Source: JBEVNR01 sp040507985 (lineage in GTDB: Bacteria; Pseudomonadota; Alphaproteobacteria; Rickettsiales; UBA6187). Taken from it: a DNA stretch of 36,655 nt. The DNA lies in contig JBEVNR010000003.1 of the NCBI GenBank assembly GCA_040507985.1, positions 1 through 36,655 on the forward strand. The letters are read 5' to 3'. Made by a program: the position numbers and the translations under genes. Below the pieces are notes generated by a model that was not told where the DNA came from, ran no database searches, and saw only the letters and a list, made by a program, of their open reading frames with translations. Of the stretch, positions 16,833 through 24,303 are shown piece after piece; within the stretch, counting starts at the first letter, position 1, and every line of letters begins with the position of its first letter.

Positions 16833-17909
16833 ATGAGCTATAACGTTTTCGGAAACGTTTTTCGCTTTACCACGTGGGGCGAAAGCCACGGTCCCGAAAT
16901 AGGCTGCGTGGTGGACGGAACCCCGCCGGGATTGGCTCTTTCCGAAGAATATGTGCAGCGTTTCTTAGACGAGCGTCGCCCCGGCCAATCGGCTTTCACC
17001 ACCCAGCGCAAAGAGCCGGATCGCGTGCGCATCGTCTCCGGCGTGTTTAACGGCGTCACTACGGGTACGCCGATTGCGATGCTTATCGAAAACGTCGATA
17101 CCCGCTCGAAGGATTACGGCGACATTGCCGAACGTTTTCGGCCCGGACACGCCGATTATACCTACGCCAAAAAATACGGCGTGCGCGACTATCGCGGGGG
17201 AGGACGCTCCAGCGCCCGCGAAACCGCCATGCGCGTCGCCGCCGGGGCCGTGGCGCGAAAAATATTGGGAGACGACGTATCCGTGCGCGGCGCCTTGTGC
17301 CAAATGGGAGAGCTGACCGCCGGTAATCCGGACGCATGGCGATGGGAAGAGGTAAAAAACAACCCGTTCTTCTGCCCGGCGCCGCACGTCGTGCCCGAAT
17401 GGGAGGAATATCTTAAAGACGTGCGTAAATCCGGGTCGTCCGTCGGTGCCGCCGTCATCGTCCAGGCGCACGGCGTCCCCCCCGGATGGGGCGCGCCGAT
17501 TTACCGCAAGCTAGACGCCGAGTTGGCGTCGGCCCTTATGTCCATCAACGCGGTGAAAGGCGTGGAAATAGGGGAAGGCATGGGCGCGGCGCGTTTGCGG
17601 GGAGAAGGCAACGCCGACGAGATGCGATGCGACGACAAGGGCGACGTCGTTTTCCTAAGCAATCACGCGGGCGGCATATTGGGCGGCATATCCACCGGGC
17701 AACCGATCACGGCGCGCTTCGCCGTGAAGCCGACCAGTTCGATATTGATTCCCACGCAATCCGTTACCTCGCGCGGCGAAAACGTGGAGGTGATAACGAA
17801 AGGGCGACACGACCCGTGCGTCGGCATTCGCGCCGTACCGGTGGGGGAAGCGATGGTTGCCTGCGTGTTGGCCGACCATAAATTAATGCATCGCGCCCAA
17901 TGCGGGTAA
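16833..17909 (+). CDS. aroC: chorismate synthase
   Basis: AroC converts 5-enolpyruvylshikimate-3-phosphate to chorismate using reduced FMN, the last step of the shikimate pathway. The 358 residues hold the three family signatures: GESHGPEIGCVVDGTPPG near the start, GGGRSSARETAMRVAAGAVA around residue 126-145, and SRGENVEVITKGRHDPCVGIR near the end. FRPGHADYTYAKKYG and NHAGGILGGISTGQPI are also typical. It sits six bases after fabI and is probably cotranscribed with it. Confidence 0.98.
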   Translation: MSYNVFGNVFRFTTWGESHGPEIGCVVDGTPPGLALSEEYVQRFLDERRPGQSAFTTQRKEPDRVRIVSGVFNGVTTGTPIAMLIENVDTRSKDYGDIAERFRPGHADYTYAKKYGVRDYRGGGRSSARETAMRVAAGAVARKILGDDVSVRGALCQMGELTAGNPDAWRWEEVKNNPFFCPAPHVVPEWEEYLKDVRKSGSSVGAAVIVQAHGVPPGWGAPIYRKLDAELASALMSINAVKGVEIGEGMGAARLRGEGNADEMRCDDKGDVVFLSNHAGGILGGISTGQPITARFAVKPTSSILIPTQSVTSRGENVEVITKGRHDPCVGIRAVPVGEAMVACVLADHKLMHRAQCG

Positions 17910-17918
17910 AACTCACGA

Positions 17919-17947
17919 TTGCTTTATGATCGCGTTAAACGTAAAAT
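17919..17947 (+). promoter_or_regulatory. possible promoter for the pseudopilin-like gene
   Basis: TAAAAT (17942-17947, 5 of 6) lies 17 bases after a weak TTGCTT (17919-17924). Predicted transcription begins about 35 bases before the ATG at 17990. Confidence 0.4.
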
Positions 17948-17989
17948 ATATGCTTTGTCTATTTAAAGAATAACAACGGTATCGTTTTC

Positions 17990-18919
17990 ATGCGTCGCTC
18001 CTTGCCGCTTTGCGTAAAGCGCGCCCGCGCCTTTTCGTTGGTGGAGTTGTCCGTCGTGCTGATGATTATCGGCGTGACGCTTATCGGCGCCCTCGATCTG
18101 TCGATTAACCACGAAGAATCGGAACGGGCGGACGTCACCCGCACCCGCATGGCGCGCATCGAACGGGCGCTGGACGACTACGTCTTAACCTATAAGCGCA
18201 TGCCTTGCCCGGCCGCGTCCGCCGCGAAGGCCGACGATCCACATTACGGCGAGGGCGGCGCTCCCCCAACGCCGGGCGCCCAATCGTGTCCGAACGCCGT
18301 TTTTAACGACGGTTCCGTTTATATGGGCATGCCGCCCGTTAAAGATTTGGGACTAAGCGAAGACGACGCGCTGGACGGATGGGACAGGCGCATGTTTTAT
18401 GCTGTCGACGTGCGTTTCTCTTACGACGAGACGCTTAACCCCGCCTGTGCGGCGGACAAAAACTGCTTTTTTTACGCCAAGAACGGCGCGATCGCCATAC
18501 GTAACGTAGAGGGAAGCGAATTAGCCGGCGACGCCGTCTACGCGCTGTTCAGCGCGGGGAGCAACGGCTACGGCGCCTATAATGCCGTGGGAGCCATAGG
18601 GGCAAGTTCGGGGCGATTGGAAGACCCGCCGACAAGCCACGAGGCCGAACGCGACAACGCCGCCACCCTGCAAAGCGCCGCCGTAACGTTTGACGCGACG
18701 TTCGTGCAAAACGAACGCAGCGACGTTTTTGACGACATTCTTTCCTATCGCCCGAAATGGCGGATAACGGGCGACGCCGGCGGCATGGAGCCGGAAGATT
18801 GGAGCGTGTGCACATCGGCCTCGAATCCAAACGGGACGTGCGCCGGCGCCTCCGACGTCAACGCCTGCACATCCATGGCCTCCGCCGCCTACGCTTTTTG
18901 TTTGGATGACAACGGATAA
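17990..18919 (+). CDS. type II/IV pseudopilin-like protein, orphan
   Basis: A 309-residue protein with a prepilin N-terminus. A short basic leader (MRRSLPLCVKRARA) is followed by FSLVELSVVLMIIGVTLIGAL, with the conserved Glu at +5 of the predicted mature protein. The expected prepilin-peptidase cut would fall after Ala rather than the usual Gly. The rest is a large globular domain with at least ten Cys, including CPAASAAKAD, CAADKNC and C-terminal VCTSASNPNGTC. This suggests disulfides formed after export, which the DsbB encoded in this window could support. No pilus or secretion genes are adjacent. The fold after the helix is not recognised. Confidence 0.75.
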   Translation: MRRSLPLCVKRARAFSLVELSVVLMIIGVTLIGALDLSINHEESERADVTRTRMARIERALDDYVLTYKRMPCPAASAAKADDPHYGEGGAPPTPGAQSCPNAVFNDGSVYMGMPPVKDLGLSEDDALDGWDRRMFYAVDVRFSYDETLNPACAADKNCFFYAKNGAIAIRNVEGSELAGDAVYALFSAGSNGYGAYNAVGAIGASSGRLEDPPTSHEAERDNAATLQSAAVTFDATFVQNERSDVFDDILSYRPKWRITGDAGGMEPEDWSVCTSASNPNGTCAGASDVNACTSMASAAYAFCLDDNG

Positions 18920-18932
18920 AACAGGATTTTTA

Positions 18933-19418
18933 TTAACGATCCATCCGTTTTATCATTTCATAATTAATAAAAATTACGCCATTTAATTCCACTTTTTGTT
19001 CTTTAACGGCAAAGAAGCCTTTTTTTTCAAAAAAGGGGCGCGCCGTTATGCTTACTTCCGCAAAAAAACGTTGCGCTCCCTCCCCGGCGGCATAATCTTC
19101 CGCCCAAGCGAGCAATATGCCGCCGACGCCTTTTTTCGTATGCTCAGGTCGAACGTACAGCATGTCGATATGTCCGTTGGCTTCCGCCGAGACAAAACCG
19201 ACGACGCGCGTTTCGATAACCGCCAACCGGGTGGCGCAACGAAGACATTTAGCAATTCGGGCGCTTTTATCGTGGCGGTCCGGCGCCCACGCTCGGCGTT
19301 GTTCGTCGGAATAATGCGGCGCGGTTCTTATGCGAACGGCTTGCGTAAAAACGTCGTTTACGGCGTTAATATCAGACGGAATAAAAGGCCGCAGCGTTAT
19401 CGCATCGGCGTTTTTCAT
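18933..19418 (-). CDS. GNAT-family acetyltransferase, YafP-like
   Basis: A 161-residue GNAT acetyltransferase, predicted to move acetyl from acetyl-CoA to an unknown amine. The acetyl-CoA-binding motif is in GHIDMLYVRPEHTKKGVGGILL. DINAVNDVFTQAVRIRTAPHYSDEQRRAWAP and ARPFFEKKGF with KVELNGVIFINYEM closely resemble E. coli YafP. The ATG at 19418 lies five bases after the pdhC stop, so it is probably translated from the same message. Longer in-frame starts would lie within pdhC. Confidence 0.85.
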   Translation of the reverse strand: MKNADAITLRPFIPSDINAVNDVFTQAVRIRTAPHYSDEQRRAWAPDRHDKSARIAKCLRCATRLAVIETRVVGFVSAEANGHIDMLYVRPEHTKKGVGGILLAWAEDYAAGEGAQRFFAEVSITARPFFEKKGFFAVKEQKVELNGVIFINYEMIKRMDR

Positions 19419-19423
19419 ACAAA

Positions 19424-20743
19424 TTACAGCAACAACGCCGCCGGGCGCTCGACGTATTTTTTGAAGGATTGCAGGAAGCCGGCGCCGACGGCGCCGTCGA
19501 CGGTGCGGTGGTCGCACGAAAGCGTCACCGTCATGGCGATGGCCGGCACGACCTTGCCGTTTTTAACGACGGCGCGTTCTTCCCCGCTCCCTACCGCCAA
19601 AATGCAGGATTGCGGCGGATTGATGATAGCGCTGAACTGCTTAATGCCGAACATGCCCAAATTCGATATGCTGAATCCCCCGCCCTGGTATTCCTCCGGC
19701 GCAAGCTTGCCGGTTTTGGCGCGCTTGATTAAGTCTTTCAACTCTTGCGAAATGGCGACGACGCTTTTTTGGTCGGCGTTGCGCACGATGGGGGTGATTA
19801 ATCCGCCGTCGATCGCCACCGCCACCGATATGTCGACGTTGTTGTAGTACACGGTGGTTTCTTCGTTCCACGTGCAGTTCGCGTTCGGATTTTTCTTCAG
19901 CGCCAGCGCGACGGCCTTCACGATTAAGTCGTTGACCGACAATTTATAGGACGGCTCGCCTTTGTCGCTCTTATCCGCCTCGTCGTTAATTTGCGCCCTT
20001 ACGTCCAGCAGCGCGTCAAGCTCGCAGTCGACGGTCAAATAAAAATGCGGCACGTATTGTTTGGATTGCAGCAAGCGCGCGGCGATGGTCCGGCGCATGC
20101 CCGAATTTTCCTTCGCCGTATATTCTTGAGCGTTGCGGGCGACGACGTTTCCGCCCAAACCGTATCGCGCGGCGTCTTCCACGTCGGCCTTGACGACGCG
20201 CCCATTCGGACCGGTGCCGCGAATGCGGGAGACGTCGACGCCCAATTCCTCAGCAATCCGTTTGGCCAGCGGACTGGCCTTGACGCGCTCGCCGTTATAA
20301 TGGTTGGCGTTTGCGGAGGAAGAAGATTGTTGCGCCGGAAGCGGGAATGCCGGCGGGGGAGGAGCGAACGACGCCGCTTGCGGCGTAGAGGCCGGCGCGG
20401 CTTTTTGTTCTTTGTTTTCGGATTTTTCCGGAGCGGCGGCGGGAACGTTATCGTTGCCGGCGTCGGAAAATACGTGCTTGTCTAATGCGGCCTTGTCTTC
20501 GCCCTCTTCTAAAAGCAACGCGATAACGCTATTGACCTTGACGGCCTTGCTGCCGGCGTTATGGACGATGCGCCCGATTTTTCCCTCGTCCACCGCCTCC
20601 ACTTCCATCGTCGCCTTGTCGGTTTCAATTTCGGCGATGACTTCGCCGGGCGACACCGCATCGCCCTCTTTTTTGTTCCACTTTACGATGTTGCCGTCTT
20701 TCATGGTAGGCGACAACGCCGGCATTAACACTTCGATAGGCAT
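19424..20743 (-). CDS. pdhC: pyruvate dehydrogenase complex dihydrolipoamide acetyltransferase (E2)
   Basis: E2 core of the pyruvate dehydrogenase complex, passing acetyl from lipoamide to CoA. The lipoyl domain occupies about residues 1-78, with the modified Lys43 in EIETDKATMEVEAVDEG. An Ala/Pro-rich linker follows. The E3/E1-binding domain is at about 155-190 (ASPLAKRIAEELGVDVSRIRGTG). The catalytic domain ends in LSCDHRTVDGAVGAGFL, with the catalytic His near 412. LMPALSPTM and the GGLITPIVRNAD pattern mark it as the pyruvate type rather than SucB. pdhA and pdhB, usually just upstream in alphaproteobacteria, are not here. GGGAGAA precedes the ATG at a somewhat long distance. Confidence 0.95.
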   Translation of the reverse strand: MPIEVLMPALSPTMKDGNIVKWNKKEGDAVSPGEVIAEIETDKATMEVEAVDEGKIGRIVHNAGSKAVKVNSVIALLLEEGEDKAALDKHVFSDAGNDNVPAAAPEKSENKEQKAAPASTPQAASFAPPPPAFPLPAQQSSSSANANHYNGERVKASPLAKRIAEELGVDVSRIRGTGPNGRVVKADVEDAARYGLGGNVVARNAQEYTAKENSGMRRTIAARLLQSKQYVPHFYLTVDCELDALLDVRAQINDEADKSDKGEPSYKLSVNDLIVKAVALALKKNPNANCTWNEETTVYYNNVDISVAVAIDGGLITPIVRNADQKSVVAISQELKDLIKRAKTGKLAPEEYQGGGFSISNLGMFGIKQFSAIINPPQSCILAVGSGEERAVVKNGKVVPAIAMTVTLSCDHRTVDGAVGAGFLQSFKKYVERPAALLL

Positions 20744-20761
20744 GGCGGAACCGTTCTCCCA

Positions 20762-20872
20762 TTAATTATCATCTCGCCATTCCGCCGCAAATCGGGGTAT
20801 TTTCCCGTAGGCCGCGCGTAACGGAAAGCTCTTGTCGCGTATGCGGAAGCTTATATCGAATAATTCTGCCAT
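20762..20872 (-). CDS. possible 36-residue leader ORF upstream of pdhC
   Basis: A 36-codon frame from ATG (20872) to TAA (20762) ends 18 bases before the pdhC start. The product begins MAELFDISFRIRDKSFPLR. No ribosome site is visible and I recognise no family. It could be a leader peptide or a chance frame. Confidence 0.2.
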   Translation of the reverse strand: MAELFDISFRIRDKSFPLRAAYGKIPRFAAEWRDDN

Positions 20873-20932
20873 ATGCAAGAATTACGAATCTTAAACCATC
20901 GGAATACAGGAGAAAATACGGATCAATCAGCG

Positions 20933-22237
20933 TTATATATTTCGGCTCGCGCCCTTGTCGCGCAACGCGACCAATAACAACGGCGGAATAAGGATGACGG
21001 CGGTAAACACATGCGAAAGCACGCCAAGCGATAAGGGAGCGGCGAAAGATTTCATGAACTCCGGGCCAAACCCGTGTAGCGCGGCGGTGGCAATCAGAAC
21101 GGCAACGCTTGCGTCGATGACGGTCGGCCCAGCCTCGTCGACGCCGTCGCGTATCGCCGACGGCCATTTTTTCCCCGCGCGCCGCTCGTCGCGCACCCGC
21201 TCTACCATAAAGATATGCGCGCTTAAGGACGTAAGGGCGGCGAGAGTAAGGCCCATGACGCCCGGCAAGGTAAGCGGCGCGCCCAGAAGCGCCATCGCCG
21301 CCGCCGTCATGACGGCGTTAACGGCGAGAGCAAGAGCGGCGACGGCGCCGAAGGCGAGATATGCCCACCCAAGCCATATTCCCGTCGCGACGAATGCGGC
21401 GCCTAGGCCAATCGCTATTTTCGTCGCGGCGTCGTCTCCGACGAAGGTGCCGACGCGTTTTGTTTCTTCAATTTTTATCGGATTGGATAACGATCCGGCG
21501 CGTAACAGCAAAGCCAATTCGTCGGCGCTTTTTTTATCGAACGCTCCCGAAATTTCAATGCGTCCGTCGCGTATGGGCGAGGATACGTCGGAAACGGCGA
21601 GAACGGCGCCGTCCAGCAGCGCCGCGACGCGTGTATTCGACGACAGGGACGTCGCCTCGAAAAGACGTTTGGCGCCCAATCGGTCGAAGCGAATCGTTAC
21701 GGCCGGGCGTCCTTGGCGATCTATGCCGGACTTTGCGCCATCCAGCCGCCGCTCTCCGATCAGGGGCGCTTTTTTTACGTCTATCTCGCTTTTTTTCTCT
21801 TGCGTGACGTAAGGAAGCCGGACATATCCCTGCGCCGGAGCGCGTCCTTTCGGCGTTTGCGCCTCATGGAAGGAGAGCGCGGCGGAGACCGTCGCGACGC
21901 GCATCGCACGTTCGGCGTCGACGTGGGAGGGAACGAACAGTAAAAGGCGATCGTCGCCCAGCGGAAACGCGTTAGGTTCGGGAATGCCTAGCTCTTCCGT
22001 CCGACGTCGCAAGGTTTTTATGATTTTCTCCGCCGTCTTCGGGCCATTCGCGTCAATCTTTAGGAGCACATACCGTCCCTCGCCTAAATCCGCCCCCAAA
22101 AGCAGGCGAAGGGAGGGGAAAAAGGTTCCCATGCCGGTTTTTTTTTCCGACGCTCCGAAGAAATTCCCCGCCGCGACGTACGTTGCCGCCGCGACGACGA
22201 GCGACGCAACGAGCATTTTTATGCCGGACGCACGCAC
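20933..22237 (-). CDS. SecD-like protein, divergent and short
   Basis: A 434-residue membrane protein related to SecD, part of the SecDF complex that uses the proton gradient to pull exported proteins across the membrane. An N-terminal transmembrane helix is followed by LLGADLGEGRYVLLKID, like the SecD entry motif. A periplasmic P1-like domain (EELGIPEPNAF, RLLLFVPS) follows, then four or five membrane segments with VERVRDERRAGKKWPSAIRDG and GVLSHVFTAV. Alphaproteobacterial SecD is normally over 500 residues. The conserved Asp of the VDANVLIFERIRE motif is replaced: the text reads LSAHIFMVERVRDE, giving Ser339 and His341. It starts at GTG five bases after terC; no yajC or secF is present. Likely a paralogue rather than the housekeeping SecD. 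Confidence 0.75.
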   Translation of the reverse strand: MRASGIKMLVASLVVAAATYVAAGNFFGASEKKTGMGTFFPSLRLLLGADLGEGRYVLLKIDANGPKTAEKIIKTLRRRTEELGIPEPNAFPLGDDRLLLFVPSHVDAERAMRVATVSAALSFHEAQTPKGRAPAQGYVRLPYVTQEKKSEIDVKKAPLIGERRLDGAKSGIDRQGRPAVTIRFDRLGAKRLFEATSLSSNTRVAALLDGAVLAVSDVSSPIRDGRIEISGAFDKKSADELALLLRAGSLSNPIKIEETKRVGTFVGDDAATKIAIGLGAAFVATGIWLGWAYLAFGAVAALALAVNAVMTAAAMALLGAPLTLPGVMGLTLAALTSLSAHIFMVERVRDERRAGKKWPSAIRDGVDEAGPTVIDASVAVLIATAALHGFGPEFMKSFAAPLSLGVLSHVFTAVILIPPLLLVALRDKGASRNI

Positions 22238-22242
22238 CGACG

Positions 22243-22974
22243 CTATCGCCTTTCTTTTTTGGCGCGCACCCGCATGTTAAGAATTTCGACCGCCAGGGAG
22301 AACGCCATGCCGAAATAGATGTAGCCTTTCGGCACGTGGGCGCCGAATCCTTCCGCCACCAGCAACACGCCCACGAGCATGACGAAGGCAAGGGCAAGCA
22401 TTTTGACGGTGGGGTGGGCGGCGATGAACGCGCCGAGATAGCCGGACGAAAACAACATGGCGAGCATGGCGACCGTCATGGCGGCGACGATGGCGCCGAC
22501 GTGATCGGTCAAGCCCACGGCGGTCATGATCGAGTCGAACGAAAAAATCAGGTCGATAAAGGCAATTTGCATGATGGCCGTGGAAAACGCCCGTCCGGCG
22601 GCGGCTTTGCCTAACGTTTCGCCGGAAGCGTCCGACGCCTTGCCTTCCGTTTCCTCGTGAATGCCGACCGTGGCCTTGTACATAAGGAACAACCCGCCGC
22701 CGAACATCATGAAATCCTTCCCGGAGAAGGTTTTTCCGAAAATCGTCAGCCAAGGCTCCGTCAGCCCCATAATCCACACGATGCCGAAAAGCATGGCGAC
22801 GCGCAGCCCTAACGCCAACACCAAACCGATCGTGCGCGCTTTTTTGCGATAGGATTCGGGCAATCCGTTAACGGTGAGCGCAATAAACACGACGTTATCG
22901 ACGCCAAGGACGATTTCAAGGGCGGCCAGCGATAAAAAACTTGCCCATAATTGATAGTCCGTCATCCATTCCAT
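22243..22974 (-). CDS. TerC-family integral membrane protein
   Basis: A 243-residue TerC-family membrane protein with about seven transmembrane segments. Acidic residues lie in the conserved membrane motifs: EIVLGVDNVVFIAL near residue 18-31 and IDLIFSFDSIMTAVGLTDH mid-protein. Family members have been linked to tellurite resistance and to metal (manganese) export. Which applies here is unknown. The start at 22974 gives MEWMTDYQLWASF, eight bases after the dedA stop. An earlier frame start at 23136 lies inside dedA. It continues into the SecD-like gene with five bases between. Confidence 0.92.
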   Translation of the reverse strand: MEWMTDYQLWASFLSLAALEIVLGVDNVVFIALTVNGLPESYRKKARTIGLVLALGLRVAMLFGIVWIMGLTEPWLTIFGKTFSGKDFMMFGGGLFLMYKATVGIHEETEGKASDASGETLGKAAAGRAFSTAIMQIAFIDLIFSFDSIMTAVGLTDHVGAIVAAMTVAMLAMLFSSGYLGAFIAAHPTVKMLALAFVMLVGVLLVAEGFGAHVPKGYIYFGMAFSLAVEILNMRVRAKKERR

Positions 22975-22982
22975 AGTAGAGC

Positions 22983-23573
22983 CTAATGCTTCATTAATTT
23001 TTCTTTCACGATCCACACCACGACGCTGATCAACGTGACCGCAATTAAGATGTTTTCCAAGGATCCGAGTCCTTCCTCGCTGTTTTGCGCGCTGCGCTCC
23101 GCCATGAAGCCGACTTGCAGCAACAGCCACATCCATATGAGTCCGCCGAGGGACGACGCCGCCACGAACGGCAGAAATTTCATGCGGGCGATGCCGGCCA
23201 CGAACGCGATATAGTGCTTCACCCCCGGAAGCAGCCTTCCCATAAACGCCGCAATCACGCCGTAACGCGCAAAGAAGCGTTCGGTTTTAATCAGGAAGGC
23301 GGGCTTCAGGAAAATATACCGACCGTATTTTAACAACAGCGCCCGCCCGAAGCGCAACCCCACCCAGTAATTCACCATCGACCCGGCGATCACTCCGGAG
23401 GAGGCGCACGCCAGCGCACCCCAATAATTAAGGGAGCCTTTGGCCGCCAACATGCCTGCGGGAATGACGGTGATTTCCGCCGGCACCGGCATAAACGTGC
23501 TTTCGATAAGCGTGGCGAAGAAAACCCCGGCATATCCCAAACTTTCGACGACGGCGATCAGCCATTCCTGCAT
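22983..23573 (-). CDS. DedA-family (VTT domain) membrane protein
   Basis: A 196-residue DedA/VTT-domain protein. DedA proteins are membrane transporters, several now linked to flipping of undecaprenyl phosphate or phospholipids. Typical motifs are ATLIESTFMPVPAEITVIPAG (Glu and Pro-rich turn), GRALLLKYGRYIFL and FMGRLLPGVKHYIAFVAGIARM, which holds the conserved Arg and Gly-Pro-type loop. Four to five hydrophobic segments are seen. It is followed by terC after eight bases and preceded by a 177-base gap to dsbB, so it may start its own transcript. Confidence 0.92.
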   Translation of the reverse strand: MQEWLIAVVESLGYAGVFFATLIESTFMPVPAEITVIPAGMLAAKGSLNYWGALACASSGVIAGSMVNYWVGLRFGRALLLKYGRYIFLKPAFLIKTERFFARYGVIAAFMGRLLPGVKHYIAFVAGIARMKFLPFVAASSLGGLIWMWLLLQVGFMAERSAQNSEEGLGSLENILIAVTLISVVVWIVKEKLMKH

Positions 23574-23750
23574 CGTTTTTACTTACCCGTGAATTTTAAG
23601 AACGCGCCGTTCACGTTCGCATCCGTTTACATTAAGACAGGATACGCCGTTTGGATGTATGAACGGTAAAGTTCCGCTTGTTACTATAAAGGAGCGCGTC
23701 GTTTTTTTTCAAGGAAAAACGGTTTCTTTGTCATAAAGACGTCGCATTCT

Positions 23751-24266
23751 CTAGTTTTTGCCTCCGGCGCGACGGTCAAGCAAGGCGCGAACGACAAGCA
23801 GCGTTCCGGCGAAGAAAGAGAACATACAATTCCACGCAGCCATGGATAGGCCCGCAAACGTTAAGGCCGGAATGTCGCAACGCGCGTTCGACGCCGCCAT
23901 GACCGCTTCCGTCATTTGCTCGAACGTCAGTCCGTCCGCGTTGACCGCGTTCTCGCAGGCGGCGCTGAGTTCAAAAACTCCTTGCTCGACGCCGACGTGA
24001 TAGGCGGCAATTCCCGCGCCGATCAGGTAAATAACGCCGGAGAATCCTAAAAAACACGGAAAGAAACGGTTGCGCGCCGAGAGCATGCTGAAAATGCCGA
24101 AAAGCGCTGCGACGGCGTGCGGCCAGCGTTGGTATATGCAAAAGGCGCACGGCTCTAATCCAAGAAAATATTGCGAGGCGAACGCTCCCGCCAGCGACGC
24201 CGCGCCAAACGCAATCGCAAGAAACGCGGCCACGTTTCGGCTTTTAACGCAACAATAGGCAAGCAT
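23751..24266 (-). CDS. dsbB: disulfide bond formation protein B
   Basis: DsbB is the inner-membrane quinone reductase that reoxidises periplasmic DsbA. The 171-residue protein has four hydrophobic segments. The first periplasmic Cys pair is C40-C43 in LEPCAFCIYQRWPH. The second pair is Cys104 (SAACENAV) and Cys130 (NARCDIPALTF). The W and N in LSMAAWN match the family end. The ATG at 24266 is chosen because AGAGAAA lies upstream and because longer starts fall inside murD. No dsbA is in the window. Probable clients include the Cys-rich pseudopilin at 18 kb. Confidence 0.92.
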   Translation of the reverse strand: MLAYCCVKSRNVAAFLAIAFGAASLAGAFASQYFLGLEPCAFCIYQRWPHAVAALFGIFSMLSARNRFFPCFLGFSGVIYLIGAGIAAYHVGVEQGVFELSAACENAVNADGLTFEQMTEAVMAASNARCDIPALTFAGLSMAAWNCMFSFFAGTLLVVRALLDRRAGGKN

Positions 24267-24303
24267 ATGGGATTTCTCTAAACGATGTAAAACGGACGGC
24301 ACG

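Noticed and set aside
20769..21167. 132-codon minus-strand frame between pdhC and the SecD-like gene
   Set aside because: It overlaps the SecD-like gene in another frame, is Arg-rich in the overlap and matches no family.
22983..23750. A 16-codon frame between dsbB and dedA (minus strand)
   Set aside because: Too short and basic, without a ribosome site or conserved feature visible.
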